Origin: Brachionus plicatilis
Lineage: Eukaryota; Rotifera; Eurotatoria; Ploima; Brachionidae
Reading direction: 5' to 3'
Assembly: GCA_010279815.1 (NCBI GenBank)
Contig: QEOQ01000207.1
Location: forward strand, 496,221-560,220
DNA: 64,000 bases
Part shown: one piece after another, positions 34,290 to 45,169 of the stretch
Position numbering within the stretch: the stretch's first letter is position 1
How the letters are laid out: every line of letters starts with the position of its first letter
The notes under the pieces: generated by a model
The model's input: the letters and a program-made list of their open reading frames with translations, nothing else
The model's database searches: none
What the model was told of the DNA's origin: nothing
Position numbers and translations under genes: made by a program

Positions 34290-34345
34290 TTTATTATTAT
34301 TATTTTATTATTTATTAAAATTAAAGTCCCATGGACAAGTATAAA
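34290..34345 (-). repeat. Short retroelement tail (GTCCATGGGACTT family), minus
   Basis: On the minus strand it reads ACTTGTCCATGGGACTTTAA followed by TTTTAATAAATAATAAAAT. The same core, TTGTCCATGGGACTTAAA with an A/T tail, occurs at 39757-39815 on the plus strand. This is probably the 3' end of a LINE or SINE. Confidence 0.5.
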
Positions 34346-34664
34346 AAAAAAGAAAAAAAGTAGAATAGAAAAAGTTATTATAAAAAATTATTTTTAAAAA
34401 ATTTCATAATTTATGGAAAAAAAAAAATCTTAAGTTGTTGAACAACAAATTTAATTGAGTCGAACCAAACCTCGGTTTGCACAAAGGAAGACATGGTCAA
34501 TAATAGAGAGTGACGTTTTTGTATTATAATCAAATGTATCGATTGAATTGAATTGTTTATCTGTCTACAATACGAAGAGTTTTTTTGGTCAAAATGTTCA
34601 TAGTTTCCTTTTAACAAAAACCAATAGGCTATTACACAAAATACTTTGACGAAGCTTTATAATA
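34346..34664. other. AT-rich spacer
   Basis: Nothing recognisable. Confidence 0.4.
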
Positions 34665-35070
34665 AATAAGAGATATGTTGGGACAGGACTGAGTCATTCT
34701 ATTCCATTGGTTGAAAGACTGGTGAAGGTATACAAAGAAGGTTTCGAATCAAGATATATTGAATACCCAACTCCATTGTGTAATTGCTACCTTACTATTT
34801 CTTCTTTTTTTCCTGAAACTTATTAAAACATTTGCCACATGTAACAATCTTTTCCAATTTATGTCTTTTCAACTTTCATTTTTTAGCTTATTTACTTTAT
34901 TTTGATTCTTTATTTTTATCTCATTTTATTGACTTTAATTTTATTTTTATTTTATTTCATTTTTATTTTATTTATTTTTTTTTATTTTACTTTTTAACTT
35001 ATTCTGAAGGAGCTTTAGCTCGGTACAGAAAACAAATAAATAAAATAAATAAAATAATAAAGAAACGATG
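34665..35070 (+). mobile_element. LINE family 1, 5'-truncated 3' end
   Basis: Starts within the C-terminal codons (GTGLSHSIPLVERL, then FESRYIEYPTPLCNCYLTIS and a stop), continues through a T-rich 3' UTR, and ends CTGAAGGAGCTTTAGCTCGG TACAG with an AAATAAATAAAATAA tail. The same order is seen at 37515-37952 (minus) and 40668-42061. This copy defines the family terminus. Confidence 0.85.
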
Positions 35071-35739
35071 ATCTTTTAAATTTTTACTCAATTACTAACT
35101 TTTGTCTTCATTCAAAAACCTATCTTTATTCTTCCACCAGTCTAATCAAGATATAATTCCATTTGGAAAAATTCGAGTGAAAAAATTCCAGAAAATTATC
35201 CACTCTCAAAATTTTAATTACATGATAAATTTATTTTAAATTAATACAAAATTAATTTTTTTTATTTATTAAAAAATATATTTTGGGGATTCCCGGGCTT
35301 GTCTGAAAGCCTTCGTTTAAACTCTATTTTAAAAAGTTACCATATGTCTATAAAAAAGACTAATTGGAAAAAATAATAGTTAAAAATATAAGCAAAATAG
35401 TTAATTATATGAAAATTTGATTTTAAAATTTAAAAGTTAAATAACTAAAAATTTAAATATTTATTTTTAATAAATTTAAAAAAAAATAAAAAAAAAACAG
35501 AACAAGTCTTTGAATTCTTCTCTATTTATTCGGACATTAAATGTTCTATAATGGAGAAATAAAATAATATGATTATTTTGATGGTTTAATTTATAATTTT
35601 ATTCCCTTTTTTTAATTACATTAAAATATTGAAAAAAATCATAATTTTAGTACTTATTACAATTGGATTTTTTCCAATAGAATTCTATTTTAGTGATTTT
35701 AGTGATTTCCACTGGAATTTTTCCTTTCTTTCGTAATTG
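35071..35739. other. AT-rich spacer
   Basis: No gene or clear repeat is seen. Confidence 0.4.
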
Positions 35740-35985
35740 CTATCAAACAATTTCTTCTTCCTGAACTTTAGAATATTTAAACATTTCTAACATTTAGCTG
35801 TTTCAATTTATCTTTTTTAATTTTCATTTTATTTCTTAGTCTTATTTATCCTTTTTTTTCTTAATATTTATTTTTTTTTATTTTATCTTATTTAACTTTG
35901 TTTTAATAATTATTTTTTTAATATTTTTATTCTGAAGGAGCGTTAGCTCGGTACAGGTTAACAAAAAAATAAAAAAAAAATTAAC
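35740..35985 (+). mobile_element. LINE family 1 3' UTR remnant
   Basis: Diverged T-rich UTR ending CTGAAGGAGCGTTAGCTCGG TACAG and an A-rich tail. The coding end is reduced to a fragment around AATTGCTATCAAACAATTTC. Confidence 0.75.
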
Positions 35986-36099
35986 TTATGTCTCATTAAA
36001 AATTACTCTATTCTAATCATTAGAATATTTTTATTAAAATAACCATCAATCTAACGTTGTAACGTTGTTCACGCTAAAACTTAATAAAAATAATTTCAA

Positions 36100-36330
36100 G
36101 TAAAAAATGGGGTCTAAACCATATCACTCTAGGAAACTTAATAATATAAGTCTTTAATCTGATTTATTGTTGACTACTCGTTCCGTGTCGAATAATTTAA
36201 GTCTTACAAATTCCAGCAGTTATATACTTAAAATAAAATATGATTCTCCTTCCAACTTTATTCGCCACGAGACCTTAAACATGAACGACATTTAGCTCAG
36301 TACAAATAAAACAAATAAATTTAAAAAATA
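36100..36330 (+). mobile_element. LINE family 1 internal fragment joined to the tail
   Basis: It reads, with frameshifts, a KWGLNHITLGNLYKSL-like segment and KYDSPSNF.RHETLN, both matching the intact frame at 40695-41120, and then jumps directly to TTTAGCTCAGTACAAATAAA. The region between them is deleted. Confidence 0.7.
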
Positions 36331-36444
36331 AAATAAATTTAGATTTCTCTTCTTAAGTCTCACATGTAGATTTTCTAATTGAGATGGACTCTTCTATCTT
36401 TAGTTTTCAAACTTTTTATTATTTTTGTTGCTAATCTGTATCTA

Positions 36445-36556
36445 CAGTACAAATAAAAACTAACTTGTACGCATTTTGTTCATCGACTCTTCTTCAACTA
36501 TTCTAGTTGCGAAAGGAAGAGTCGGGAAATGTACAAGTTTGTTTTAAATTGTACTG
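36445..36556. mobile_element. 112 bp Tc1/mariner-like MITE with TA duplication
   Basis: CAGTACAAATAAAAACTAAC at the left end matches the reverse complement of the right end (CAGTACAATTTAAAACAAAC). The match extends over TTGTAC and GACTCTTC, so almost the whole element is stem. TA lies at 36443-36444 and 36557-36558. It is non-coding. Confidence 0.8.
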
Positions 36557-36569
36557 TAGCTAAAACTTA

Positions 36570-37514
36570 ATTAATTTTAGACTAAATTTTCTTAAGATAA
36601 AATAAAAATAAACAAGTTGGATAGAAATTTAAATAATTAAAATGAAATAAGGAATTTTTAACAATAGAGTCATTTGACTCATTTAAAAAATTTTTGATAA
36701 ATTCTTATCTTTTTAACATATTTTTCAAATAAACAACTCTTTTTTGAATAACATAGATTTTAAATTTTTCTTAAAAAAAGTTATTATTTTGTAAAATTAC
36801 TTTAATTTAAAAAAAAAATTGAATAATTAAAAACAAGAAAAAATTGCTTGATCTTTCTAATCTAAAATGAAAAAACAGAACGACAGTTTTCTTCTTTTCA
36901 ATCCGAAGTTAGAGAAAAAAAATGATAGTAAATAGCTTTAAAATAAGAAATTTTGATTTAAAAAAATCGAAGACATTTTCTATTTGAAAATAATTATTAA
37001 AGTAAGATTTTTTAGTCTGTTTTGTTAAAAAAATGTACCACACAAGTATTTTTTTTATTAAACATCCAATGTTTGACTTGACATCAAATTTTTAATCTTT
37101 CAAAAATCTGCAAAAAAATGCATTGATGCATAATAATTCATATAAATTAAAATAGTATAAAAAGATCGCCTCGATCAAATTTTATGACAAAAAAATGCTA
37201 AAAAATTTTTGGGCATAATCATAAAATCATAAAATTTTTAAATTTAAATTTTTTACTTTTTTTAGTATCGAGTTATATTTTATTTGAAATTAAAGCTGGA
37301 ATTAATTTCGATCTTAATTAGTTTTTTTCAGTATGCTTGACCATGATAGATTCCGTAGTCAACTAACTGAATTTCTGTTTAATCGTTTGACACAGCAAGT
37401 TCTTTGAATCAGTATTCTAATTTTTCTCCGTTCCTTTATTAAATTTAAATGCCAAATGAAAGACAAACTTTTTGGGCTAATATGGCATGGAAATTTCGGA
37501 TAAGGACCGAAATT
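36570..37514. other. AT-rich intergenic region
   Basis: No gene is recognisable. Confidence 0.45.
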
Positions 37515-37952
37515 TTATTATTTTATTTGTTTTCTGTACCGAGCTAAAGCTCCTTCAGAATAAGTTAAAAAGTAAAATAAAAAAATAAATAAAATAAAAT
37601 TAAAGTTAATAAAATGAGATAAAAAAAAGAATCAAAATAAAGTAAATAAGCTAAAAAAAATGAAAGTTGAAAAGACATAAATTGGAAAAGATTGTTACAT
37701 GTGGCAAATTTTTTAATAAGTTTCAGGAAAAAAAGAAATAGTAAGGTAGCAATTACACAATGGAGTTGTGTACTCGATGTATCTTGATTCGAAACTTTTT
37801 TGTATACCTTCACCAGTCTTTCAACCAATGGAATAGAATGACTCAGTCCTGTCCCAACATATCTCTCACTCAATTCAAAAAGCCGATTCGAGACTGTTAG
37901 TAATTTTAGTTTATTAAAAGCCTCATGATGCACGATGTTGGAGGGAGTATCA
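37515..37952 (-). mobile_element. LINE family 1, 3' end, running into the gap
   Basis: On the minus strand the coding end (NKLKLLTVSNRLFELSERYV onward), T-rich UTR and CTCGGTACAG terminus with A-rich tail are present. One frameshift near FESRYIEYP (read here as KKVSNQDT) disrupts the frame. The upstream part enters the N gap at 37953. Confidence 0.8.
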
Positions 37953-38395
37953 NNNNNNNNNNNNNNNNNNNNNNNNNNNNNNNNNNNNNNNNNNNNNNNN
38001 NNNNNNNNNNNNNNNNNNNNNNNNNNNNNNNNNNNNNNNNNNNNNNNNNNNNNNNNNNNNNNNNNNNNNNNNNNNNNNNNNNNNNNNNNNNNNNNNNNNN
38101 NNNNNNNNNNNNNNNNNNNNNNNNNNNNNNNNNNNNNNNNNNNNNNNNNNNNNNNNNNNNNNNNNNNNNNNNNNNNNNNNNNNNNNNNNNNNNNNNNNNN
38201 NNNNNNNNNNNNNNNNNNNNNNNNNNNNNNNNNNNNNNNNNNNNNNNNNNNNNNNNNNNNNNNNNNNNNNNNNNNNNNNNNNNNNNNNNNNNNNNNNNNN
38301 NNNNNNNNNNNNNNNNNNNNNNNNNNNNNNNNNNNNNNNNNNNNNNNNNNNNNNNNNNNNNNNNNNNNNNNNNNNNNNNNNNNNNNNNNNNNNNN
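37953..38395. other. Assembly gap (443 N)
   Basis: A run of N between two minus-strand LINE family 1 segments. The assembly probably broke because two related LINE copies lie close together. The translated runs of X across it are not genes. Confidence 0.99.
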
Positions 38396-38560
38396 AGAAA
38401 AAAATAAAGTTAAAATAATATAACTTAAAAAGTAGATAAATATTAAAATTAAAATTATATAAATTTTGATAGAGAGTAACAGAATACATATTTTAATTAT
38501 TTGATGATTCAGGAAAAAAAGAAGAAATAGTAAGGTAGCAAGGTAAGATCAAGAAATAGT
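38396..38560 (-). mobile_element. LINE family 1 3' UTR fragment, minus
   Basis: The reverse complement matches the UTR at 41100-41230 (TCTGTTACTCTCTATCAAAA, then TTTATCTACTTTTTAAGTTA), and GGAAAAAAAGAAGAAATAGT AAGGTAGCA matches the last coding codons. Confidence 0.75.
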
Positions 38561-39756
38561 AAGATCAAGTAATCTTTGACTTTAAAGACGCAAACAATTG
38601 TAATTATTGCGTAACTTTATTAATTAGAAAAGAGAACAAAATTAGAATTTAACACAAGCGCTAATCTTGGTTTTATTTGCCAACGCTAATCTTCAAGTAG
38701 ATAATCCTTTTCTAATTTTATCATAGTTGCGCTGGTCTGAAATAAATTCACACGGCTATATGAAGCACAGACGGTCATAATAGAAAATAAATTTAAATTT
38801 AGGTTAATAGGCATCACTTGTGAATACAATATTTAAATTTTGCTTTACGCAATTTCTAAAATAAACTAAAAGTTTTCTTCAATTTAGGCTAAACGTCACT
38901 CTCATTCGGCGCTCGCAACCCTAGCCTAAATTAAGCTCACTTAAATATTTGTTTTGATAATTAGAAATGCATTTGAATAAAAATACAAGACCAAGTCTAT
39001 GCAAAAATTTATTGAACTATAGAAAAGAGATCGACTGAATGATTAATTTAATTGTTAGTGTGTGAACGTATGCTGAATGCGTTTGTGCAAATGAAATGCT
39101 AAAAGTTCGAGCTTGTATCGATTTAAATAGTCTTATGGTTTTTGTTGTTGAAAAGGTGGTCTGTGTGTTGTGTTTGCCGAGGATATAAATGTCTGAGTTT
39201 GTTTGTTGGAATGAGAAAGTTTAGTTTTTTTATTTGTTTTTCTAAAATGTAAATTGTAGATGATCGATTTTTTTTAAATACAAAATTTAATTAAAACTAC
39301 ATTAAAATACGTGACTTTGTTGTATTTTCAAAAATGGAAAATTTTATTTAGCCTAATTTTACTAATTTATCTGAGTATAATTTTTTTGTGACATGCTTTT
39401 AAAAAGAAATAAATAATATTTACTTTTAATAATCATAAAAAATGATCGTTTTTTTCTTCTAGATAATTTCGAACCTATTTTCTGAGAAACTTCGACAACA
39501 ACTGTTGCGGTAAATATAATACATTGAAATTAGGCTTTGTGTACGATCAATAGATTGATAATCGTGGATTAAATGCCTCAGCATGATATTTTTTTTCAAA
39601 ACTAAAGATTTAATTAATAAAAAAAAATTTCTAAAATAAAAATGTGCTTCATTTTTTTTAAAATAAAGACTGGAATAATTAAAAATTGAATATTTTTATC
39701 TTTGATTTGATAATTATTTTTTATTTCTTTGATTTTCTATTAATTTTTATTTCAAT
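38561..39756. other. Unassigned GC-richer region with a possible promoter
   Basis: No coding frame is recognised. At about 38883-38937, AATTTAGGCTA pairs exactly with TAGCCTAAATT around a loop of about 33 nt. At 39183, GAGGATATAAATGTCTGAG looks like a TATA box with a GC-richer context (39060-39230), but no following ORF is evident. It could be a non-coding transcript or a promoter of an exon outside my recognition. Confidence 0.3.
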
Positions 39757-39815
39757 TTGTCCATGGGACTTAAACTTTAATTAAATAAATAAAAATAAAT
39801 AATATAACTTAAAAT
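39757..39815 (+). repeat. Short retroelement tail (GTCCATGGGACTT family), plus
   Basis: TTGTCCATGGGACTTAAACT followed by TTAATTAAATAAATAAA; partner of 34290-34345. Confidence 0.5.
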
Positions 39816-39834
39816 AAATTAAAAACAAGAATAT

Positions 39835-40152
39835 AAAAGCGACTTGAAATGGGATTCTCAAATCAAAAATGTGACCGCAAGGGTAAATTTTATATTGGGG
39901 ATGATTCGTAGATCTTTCAAATTCTCAACAACAAATATAGTTAGGCTTTTATACTATTCACTTGCTAGACCTCATTTGTAATACACTATCAGCTCATGGG
40001 ATCCATACTTATAACAAGATCGAAAAGGTTCAGCGTAGGGCGACGCGGTTAGTTACTCAGCTTGTAGATTTAGAGTATTCACATCAGCTATCTAGACTGC
40101 AATTAACAAGTTTAAAAACAAGAAAGATACGTGGAGATCTAATCCAAATTTA
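39835..40152 (+). mobile_element. LINE ORF2 C-terminal fragment
   Basis: Broken plus frames read KWDSQIKNVTARVNFILGMI, RLLYYSLARPHL, and then IEKVQRRATRLVTQLVDLEY and KTRKIRGDLIQI followed by TAA. This is the post-catalytic region of a CR1/jockey-like reverse transcriptase. It is a separate copy placed just before the nested LINE complex. Confidence 0.8.
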
Positions 40153-41320
40153 AATAGTAAACATTTTCATAGCAACAGTTAACAATTTGGAAGACAAGCT
40201 AGCCTTACAAAAGGATTTGGACACCTTGTCTAGTTGGTCAATTACATGGGACACTGAATTGAGTATTGAGAAATGTAAAGTTATGCATGTCGGACAGTAG
40301 AATCTTCTAAATGAGTACACAATCTTTAATAAACATGGTACTGAGCCCTTAAATACAACCAGATTGGAAAAGGATCTTGGTGTCTATTTTCAGAGCGATC
40401 TTAAATGGAGGACACAGGTTGACTACTCTTCTGGCAGAGCAAACAAGATACTGGGTATGATATGGAAGAATTTTGAGTATTTTGATGTAAATTTGGTTAA
40501 GCTCCTATACACATCATTAGTGAGACCGCTAATAGAATACGGGATTAGTGTCTGGAGTCCATATTTTGAAGGTGAAAAGAATCAATTGGAAAAAGTTCAA
40601 TGTAGAGCGACGAGAATGATTCCGGGTTTTAAAAAAATTGAATATAAAGAGCGGTTAGCAAGGATGGTTAGCAAGGGGGAATGTAATAAAAATCTTGTCG
40701 AATAAAAAATGGGGCCTTGACTTAAACACTTTAGGAAACCTTTATAAGTCTTTGATTGGATCTATTCTAGATTATTCTTTTCCTTGTCTTAACTCTCTTT
40801 CAGAAACTAATATCAAAAGGTTAGAAGTAATCCAAAATTCAGCAGTTCGTTCTATAATAAAACTAAGATATGATACTCCCTCCAACATATTACATAATGA
40901 GGCAAATAATAAACTTAAACTACTTACAGTCTCAAATCGACTTTTTGAGTTGAGTGAGAGATATGTTAGGGCAGGACTGAGCCATTCTGTTCCATTAACT
41001 GTTAGACTGGTGGAAGAATATAACAAAGGTTTCGAATCAAGATACATCGAGTACCCAACTCCATTGTGTAATTGCTACCTTACTATTTCTTCTTTTTTTC
41101 CTGAATCATCAAATATTTAAAATTTGTATTCTGTTACTCTCTATCAAAATTTATCTAATTTTAATTTTAATATTTATCTACTTTTTAAGTTATATTTTTT
41201 TAACTTTATTTTTTTCTTACTTTTTATTTTTATTTTATTTTATTTAACCTTATTTTAATTTTTAATTTTTTATTTTTTTTTTTATTTAATCTGAAGGAGC
41301 TTTAGCTTGGTACAGATATA

Positions 41321-42042
41321 CAGACTTGGGATAGTATATTTCAGTATTCAGTATTACTGATACTGTTACTGATACTGATCGTTAAAATATTGCTCCTGAC
41401 TGGAGCTGATAATCAGTATTTCAGTATTACTGGAAAATACTGAAAAAAATTAGAAAAAAAAATTTAAAAATGTCAAATTAATTTTGAAACATAATTTTTT
41501 TTTTTTGTTTCATCAATTTACATGTTTATGTAAAATGGATATAATTGTTTAAAAAACAAACAAAAATAAAAGGGGCGGTTAATAGTATCCAGGGAAATTT
41601 TTTGTATTCAGGCTACCTCAGCAAAGATCGAACAGGTATTTTCGGTATCTGGATTTTTAATGAGACCACATCGAAGTCGATTCACATACCTTTCAAATTT
41701 AATGTTCTTAAAATGTAATAAGGATTACCTATAAAAATAAAAATTGTATTTTTTTTTGTTAAATTTTAAAAAAATTTTAAAATAAGTCCGATACAAACTT
41801 TATTTGTTTGTTTTTGTATTTTTATCTGAATGGTCACAAAATTGACAAAAAGACTGAAATATATTTTATTAGAAAATTTAAATTTTTTTTTAAAACATGA
41901 TTTTATACTGATAGCCTTAATACTGGTACTGGCTGATTTCGATACTGAATTTCATCCTCAATACTGAATACTGACTGATACTGATTGGGCTTAATACTGT
42001 TACTGACTGATACTGATTTTTCTTATACTGTTCCCAAGTCTG
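41321..42042 (+). mobile_element. hAT element with 8 bp target duplication
   Basis: The ends are CAGACTTGGGATAGTATA and the reverse complement of CAGACTTGGGAACAGTATA, bordered by an exact CAGATATA at 41313-41320 and 42043-42050. Both subterminal regions are packed with TACTGATACTG and CAGTATT repeats, as expected for hAT transposase-binding sites. Only the end of the transposase is left, so the 722 bp element is non-autonomous. Confidence 0.93.
41612..41734 (+). pseudogene. hAT transposase C-terminal (dimerisation) remnant
   Basis: An open stretch of about 40 codons contains ATSAKIEQVFSVSGFLMRPH and LSNLMFLKCNKDYL followed by TAA, the conserved C-terminal end of hAT-family transposases. The catalytic domain and the BED finger are missing. 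Confidence 0.88.
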
Positions 42043-42469
42043 CAGATATACAAATAAATAAATGGATCTTATGTCACTTGATACAAGAAGAAGAAGGGAT
42101 GATTTAATTCAATTTTACAAGATCGTTAATGGGTTAGAAGCTGTCAACTTCACGAATGGTATTAGGTATATGTCAGCAAAAAATAATTATAATTTAAGAA
42201 GTCTCTCGAAAGTGATTTCAAGAGAACTTATTAAAAATTGCCCAGTACGATACAACTAAATTTCAAACAGAGTGGTCAACGATTGGAACAGCTTACCAGA
42301 GAGGGTAGTGGAAGCAACTTCATTAAATTCGTTCAAAGCGAAGCTTGATGACTGGTTTAGAGCGAATGAACGTTCAAATGGTGTTAAGGCAAAGAACTGC
42401 CACAGCCTTATGGCTTAACTCGACTAAAGTCGGGTCGCAGTTATATTTACTACTACTACTAAATGTATA

Positions 42470-42775
42470 AGCTGGTGAACAATATGGAGATTTTGAATTT
42501 CAGAAAGGGTATTAACTTCAACTTAAACACCAGGCCTAGTAGCAAAAGGTTTAATTTTAGAAGAAACTCCGAAAGGTTTAATCTTAGGGAAGAATTGTAA
42601 TCCAAGATTCAATTTGTTTACAATCAGAATTGTTGGTGTTTAAAATAAGTTGCCAAAAGAAATTGTGAGTGCAATTAGTCTAAACAGCTTTAAAGCGCAA
42701 TGAATCGACTCCTATAGCTCATTACAGCTTTGCTTGGATTAGCTCCAAGTTGCAGTAAAAACTACTACTAGTAAT
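42470..42775 (+). mobile_element. LINE ORF2 tail fragment with ACT-repeat end
   Basis: Frames broken by several stops read YKLVNNMEILNFRKGI, NTRPSSKRFNFRRNSERFNL, VWNKLPKEIV-like and ISLNSFKA segments, ending TGCAGTAAAAACTACTACTA. It shares the tail type of LINE B but is more decayed. Confidence 0.65.
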
Positions 42776-43604
42776 ATGAAAATATTATCTAACTTTTTAT
42801 TATTTAAAATCAAAGAAGAAATTAATTTTAATTCAAATTTTTCAATTATTAATAGACTACTATGATAGATTTTCTCCATCTCTTTAGTAAAATTTTACTC
42901 CCAAAAATTTTTTATATAAATATTTTAACTCCCAAGTCAACTGATTGAATCTTGGTCTTAAAATATTACGTTTAAATAATTTTTTTTGAATTAATATTTG
43001 AATAATTAAAAATTAAAAATTTTTATTATTGTTTTGATAAAGTAATAAAAAAATTAATTAAAAATTGAATATATGAGTTGTTTGATATTCTGAAAATTTT
43101 ACAAATAGGTTTAAAAAACTTTTGACTCTTTTTTATTTAGCTTTTTTATCATACTTAATTCAATTACACAAACTAGTTAACATTAAAAAAAATAATTAAA
43201 TTATTTTGAAATAATTTAAGCGATCTAAATTTTAAAAAATTTTCTTTTGAACCAAAATTTAAATTTTGTTTACATTTTTTTGCAACAACAAAAATCTTTA
43301 CTTTACAAAATTGTATATTCATAATTTTTGGCTTTTTTTGCTATAAAAAAAAATGAAAATTTGATGATAATTGAAAAATTGTCCTTGTTTTATTTTATCC
43401 CATGACAATCTATTCTCAGCATAAATCTATTGCCGAAAAATAATTAAATTAAAAAAAATTACAGCTAGACATTTTTCCTATTTTTATATTCCCATTTTTC
43501 TCAAATTCAAAATATTTTCTCTATATACTCTGAACTTCAACACATAAAATGATGATGCGCCAAGTGAATTTGTCAGTAGCATTACTGTACTAAAAGTGTT
43601 ATCA
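42776..43604. other. AT-rich intergenic region
   Basis: No gene is recognisable. Confidence 0.45.
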
Positions 43605-43740
43605 GATGAATTTGTTTTTCTTTTCTGTACTGAACTATAGCTTGTTAAGATTTATTTAGAAATTGAAGCAATAATGTTATAAAGTGGAAGATTTTAAAGT
43701 ATTACATTGTTCAGGAAAGAAAGAAGAAAGTAGCAAATAC
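43605..43740 (-). mobile_element. LINE family 1 tail remnant, minus
   Basis: TTTTCTGTACTGAACTATAG CTT is a diverged reverse complement of the family-1 terminus. Further right, TTCAGGAAAGAAAGAAGAAAG matches the end of the coding part. Confidence 0.6.
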
Positions 43741-44639
43741 GGCGATCTCGCATATAATTTCTGTTTTTTTTTTCACAATTTGGTCTTCAAGTGTTTAAAA
43801 TGTAAAAAATTTTCTCTAAGAGATAAATCTAGGCTTATTTTTGATTAAAAGCTTATTACAAACTCAATTTTGAAGAACTTAATTTATTTTTCAACAATTT
43901 TTAGTCTGCCGAGAATTGTATCCTGGTAATTGAATTTGACGACTGAAAATATTGGAGCTATTTTAAATGTGCTAGCATAAGTTTATTAAAGAAAAGGAAA
44001 AAGTAAGACTTGGTCATATTTTAAACATTACCAAGAATGTAAGCCTTTAACCAGCCAAGGCTCTGCCTAAATTAATTTTACAAATTTAGCTTAAATAATG
44101 AGAGAAAAAATCGTAAGCCATAAGAATAAAAAAAAGATTAAAGATAAATTATATAAGAAATAATTAAAATAGTTAAAATGAGACGAAATCTAGACTGAAT
44201 ATAATTCAAGAATTGTTTTATTTAAATTTTTTAAAAAAATTGTTTTAACCCTCTAGTTTAAAAAGTTTTTTAACTAATAAAGATAAAAAAATTGTGATAA
44301 AATACATGTAAATGTCGGCGAAAAAGTTAATTCGTCTATTTTCGCATTTCATTTATACATATACACCGTTGCTTAAATAAACAATGGATTAATTCTGCTA
44401 ATTAAAAAAAATTAAAAGATTTCGATTTGAATTTATGCTTTTTATCTTTTTTATAAAATTGATTGTGTGTTTTTTTCTGATTAATTAAATCAAAATTTTG
44501 CTTTATGTATTTTTATCTTTTTATATGTTTCTTTCAACCTGTCTCTTCTTTTAATTTTAGTTTCTGAGAACGAGTTTAGACATGAATCATTTAATAAAAT
44601 TTCTTAATAAAATTTAGCCTTAAATTACAACTTTCTTTT
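43741..44639. other. AT-rich intergenic region
   Basis: Nothing recognisable. Confidence 0.4.
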
Positions 44640-44840
44640 AATTCGTCAATCATTGAAGTATAATTTAATTTTGAATAAAATTTATTTTTATTTCTCGATT
44701 TTATTTCCATAAATCTTGAGGTAAAAAATCAGTATTTTCCTTTTTACATTTAAAAAAGACTTTTTCAAATGATATATTCTTTTTGCACTTTAAAAGTAAA
44801 TGTTCTAGTTTGTTAAGGTATTTATTTATATATTAATATA
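44640..44840 (-). mobile_element. Possible jockey-type LINE C-terminal remnant
   Basis: The minus strand reads NKLEHLLLKCKKNISFEKVF and LPQDLWK before a stop. An EH-x-L-L-x-C motif is common near the C terminus of some LINE ORF2 proteins. It is short and isolated, so the call is weak. Confidence 0.3.
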
Positions 44841-44929
44841 ATTTTCAAGGTTCCCTTTCCTTAGATAAATGAAAAATGTGACTGGACCCTAATTTTTTCC
44901 TCTTTTTATTATAAACAGGGTAGTTTAAA

Positions 44930-45140
44930 AGTCACAATTCTTTAGAAGAGTCCAAGTCCAGACTTTTCCAAAATATATCAATCTAAATTCACTAATCCAA
45001 ATTTGGACTTAAGTTTTTGTGACTTTGACTTTAACTAGACCACCACAATAATCAAGAAAAAAATTCATGTGGCCAAATTCATCATGGCTGATGAATGATA
45101 TTTTTGCCGTTTCAGGTAGTTATTGTGGCGGCCTTGTTAA
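44930..45140 (+). repeat. Dispersed AAGTCC/CAGGTAGTTATTGTGG repeat, copy 2
   Basis: Contains AGTCCAAGTCCAGACTT, TGACTTTGACTTTAACTAGA followed by CCACCACAATAAT, and later the inverse CAGGTAGTTATTGTGGCGGC. The CCRCCACAATAA block thus appears as an internal inverted repeat, as in the other copies. Confidence 0.6.
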
Positions 45141-45169
45141 ATCAAATTTATAAAATTTAAAGATCACAA

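Larger units (their letters stand above)
40668..42061 (+). mobile_element. LINE family 1 copy inserted into LINE B
   Basis: A 5'-truncated copy. An open frame of 141 codons (to 41120) carries WGLDLNTLGNLYKSLIGSIL, LEVIQNSAVRSI and FESRYIEYPTPLCNCYLTIS, followed by the T-rich UTR and GGAGCTTTAGCTTGGTACAG. The terminal tail is split by the hAT element at 41321-42042: TACAGATATA on the left, CAGATATACAAATAAATAAA on the right. Confidence 0.85.
40160..42460 (+). mobile_element. LINE B, interrupted by LINE family 1
   Basis: The first part (40160-40667) encodes LQKDLDTLSSWSITWD, KCKVMHVG, LEKDLGVYFQSDLKW, RPLIEYGISVWSP and CRATRMIPGF, ending at KERLARM. The second part (42062-42460) resumes with DLMSLDTRRRRDDLIQFYKI, RVVNDWNSLPERVV and LNSFKAKLDDWFR, ending in an ACT-repeat tail. 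The two halves meet in frame at an ATGG present on both sides of the insert (40664-40667 and 42062-42065). Two premature stops show that it is dead. Confidence 0.85.

Noticed and set aside
37925..38489. Open frames of 160-179 codons on both strands
   Set aside because: They consist almost wholly of N translated as X across the assembly gap.
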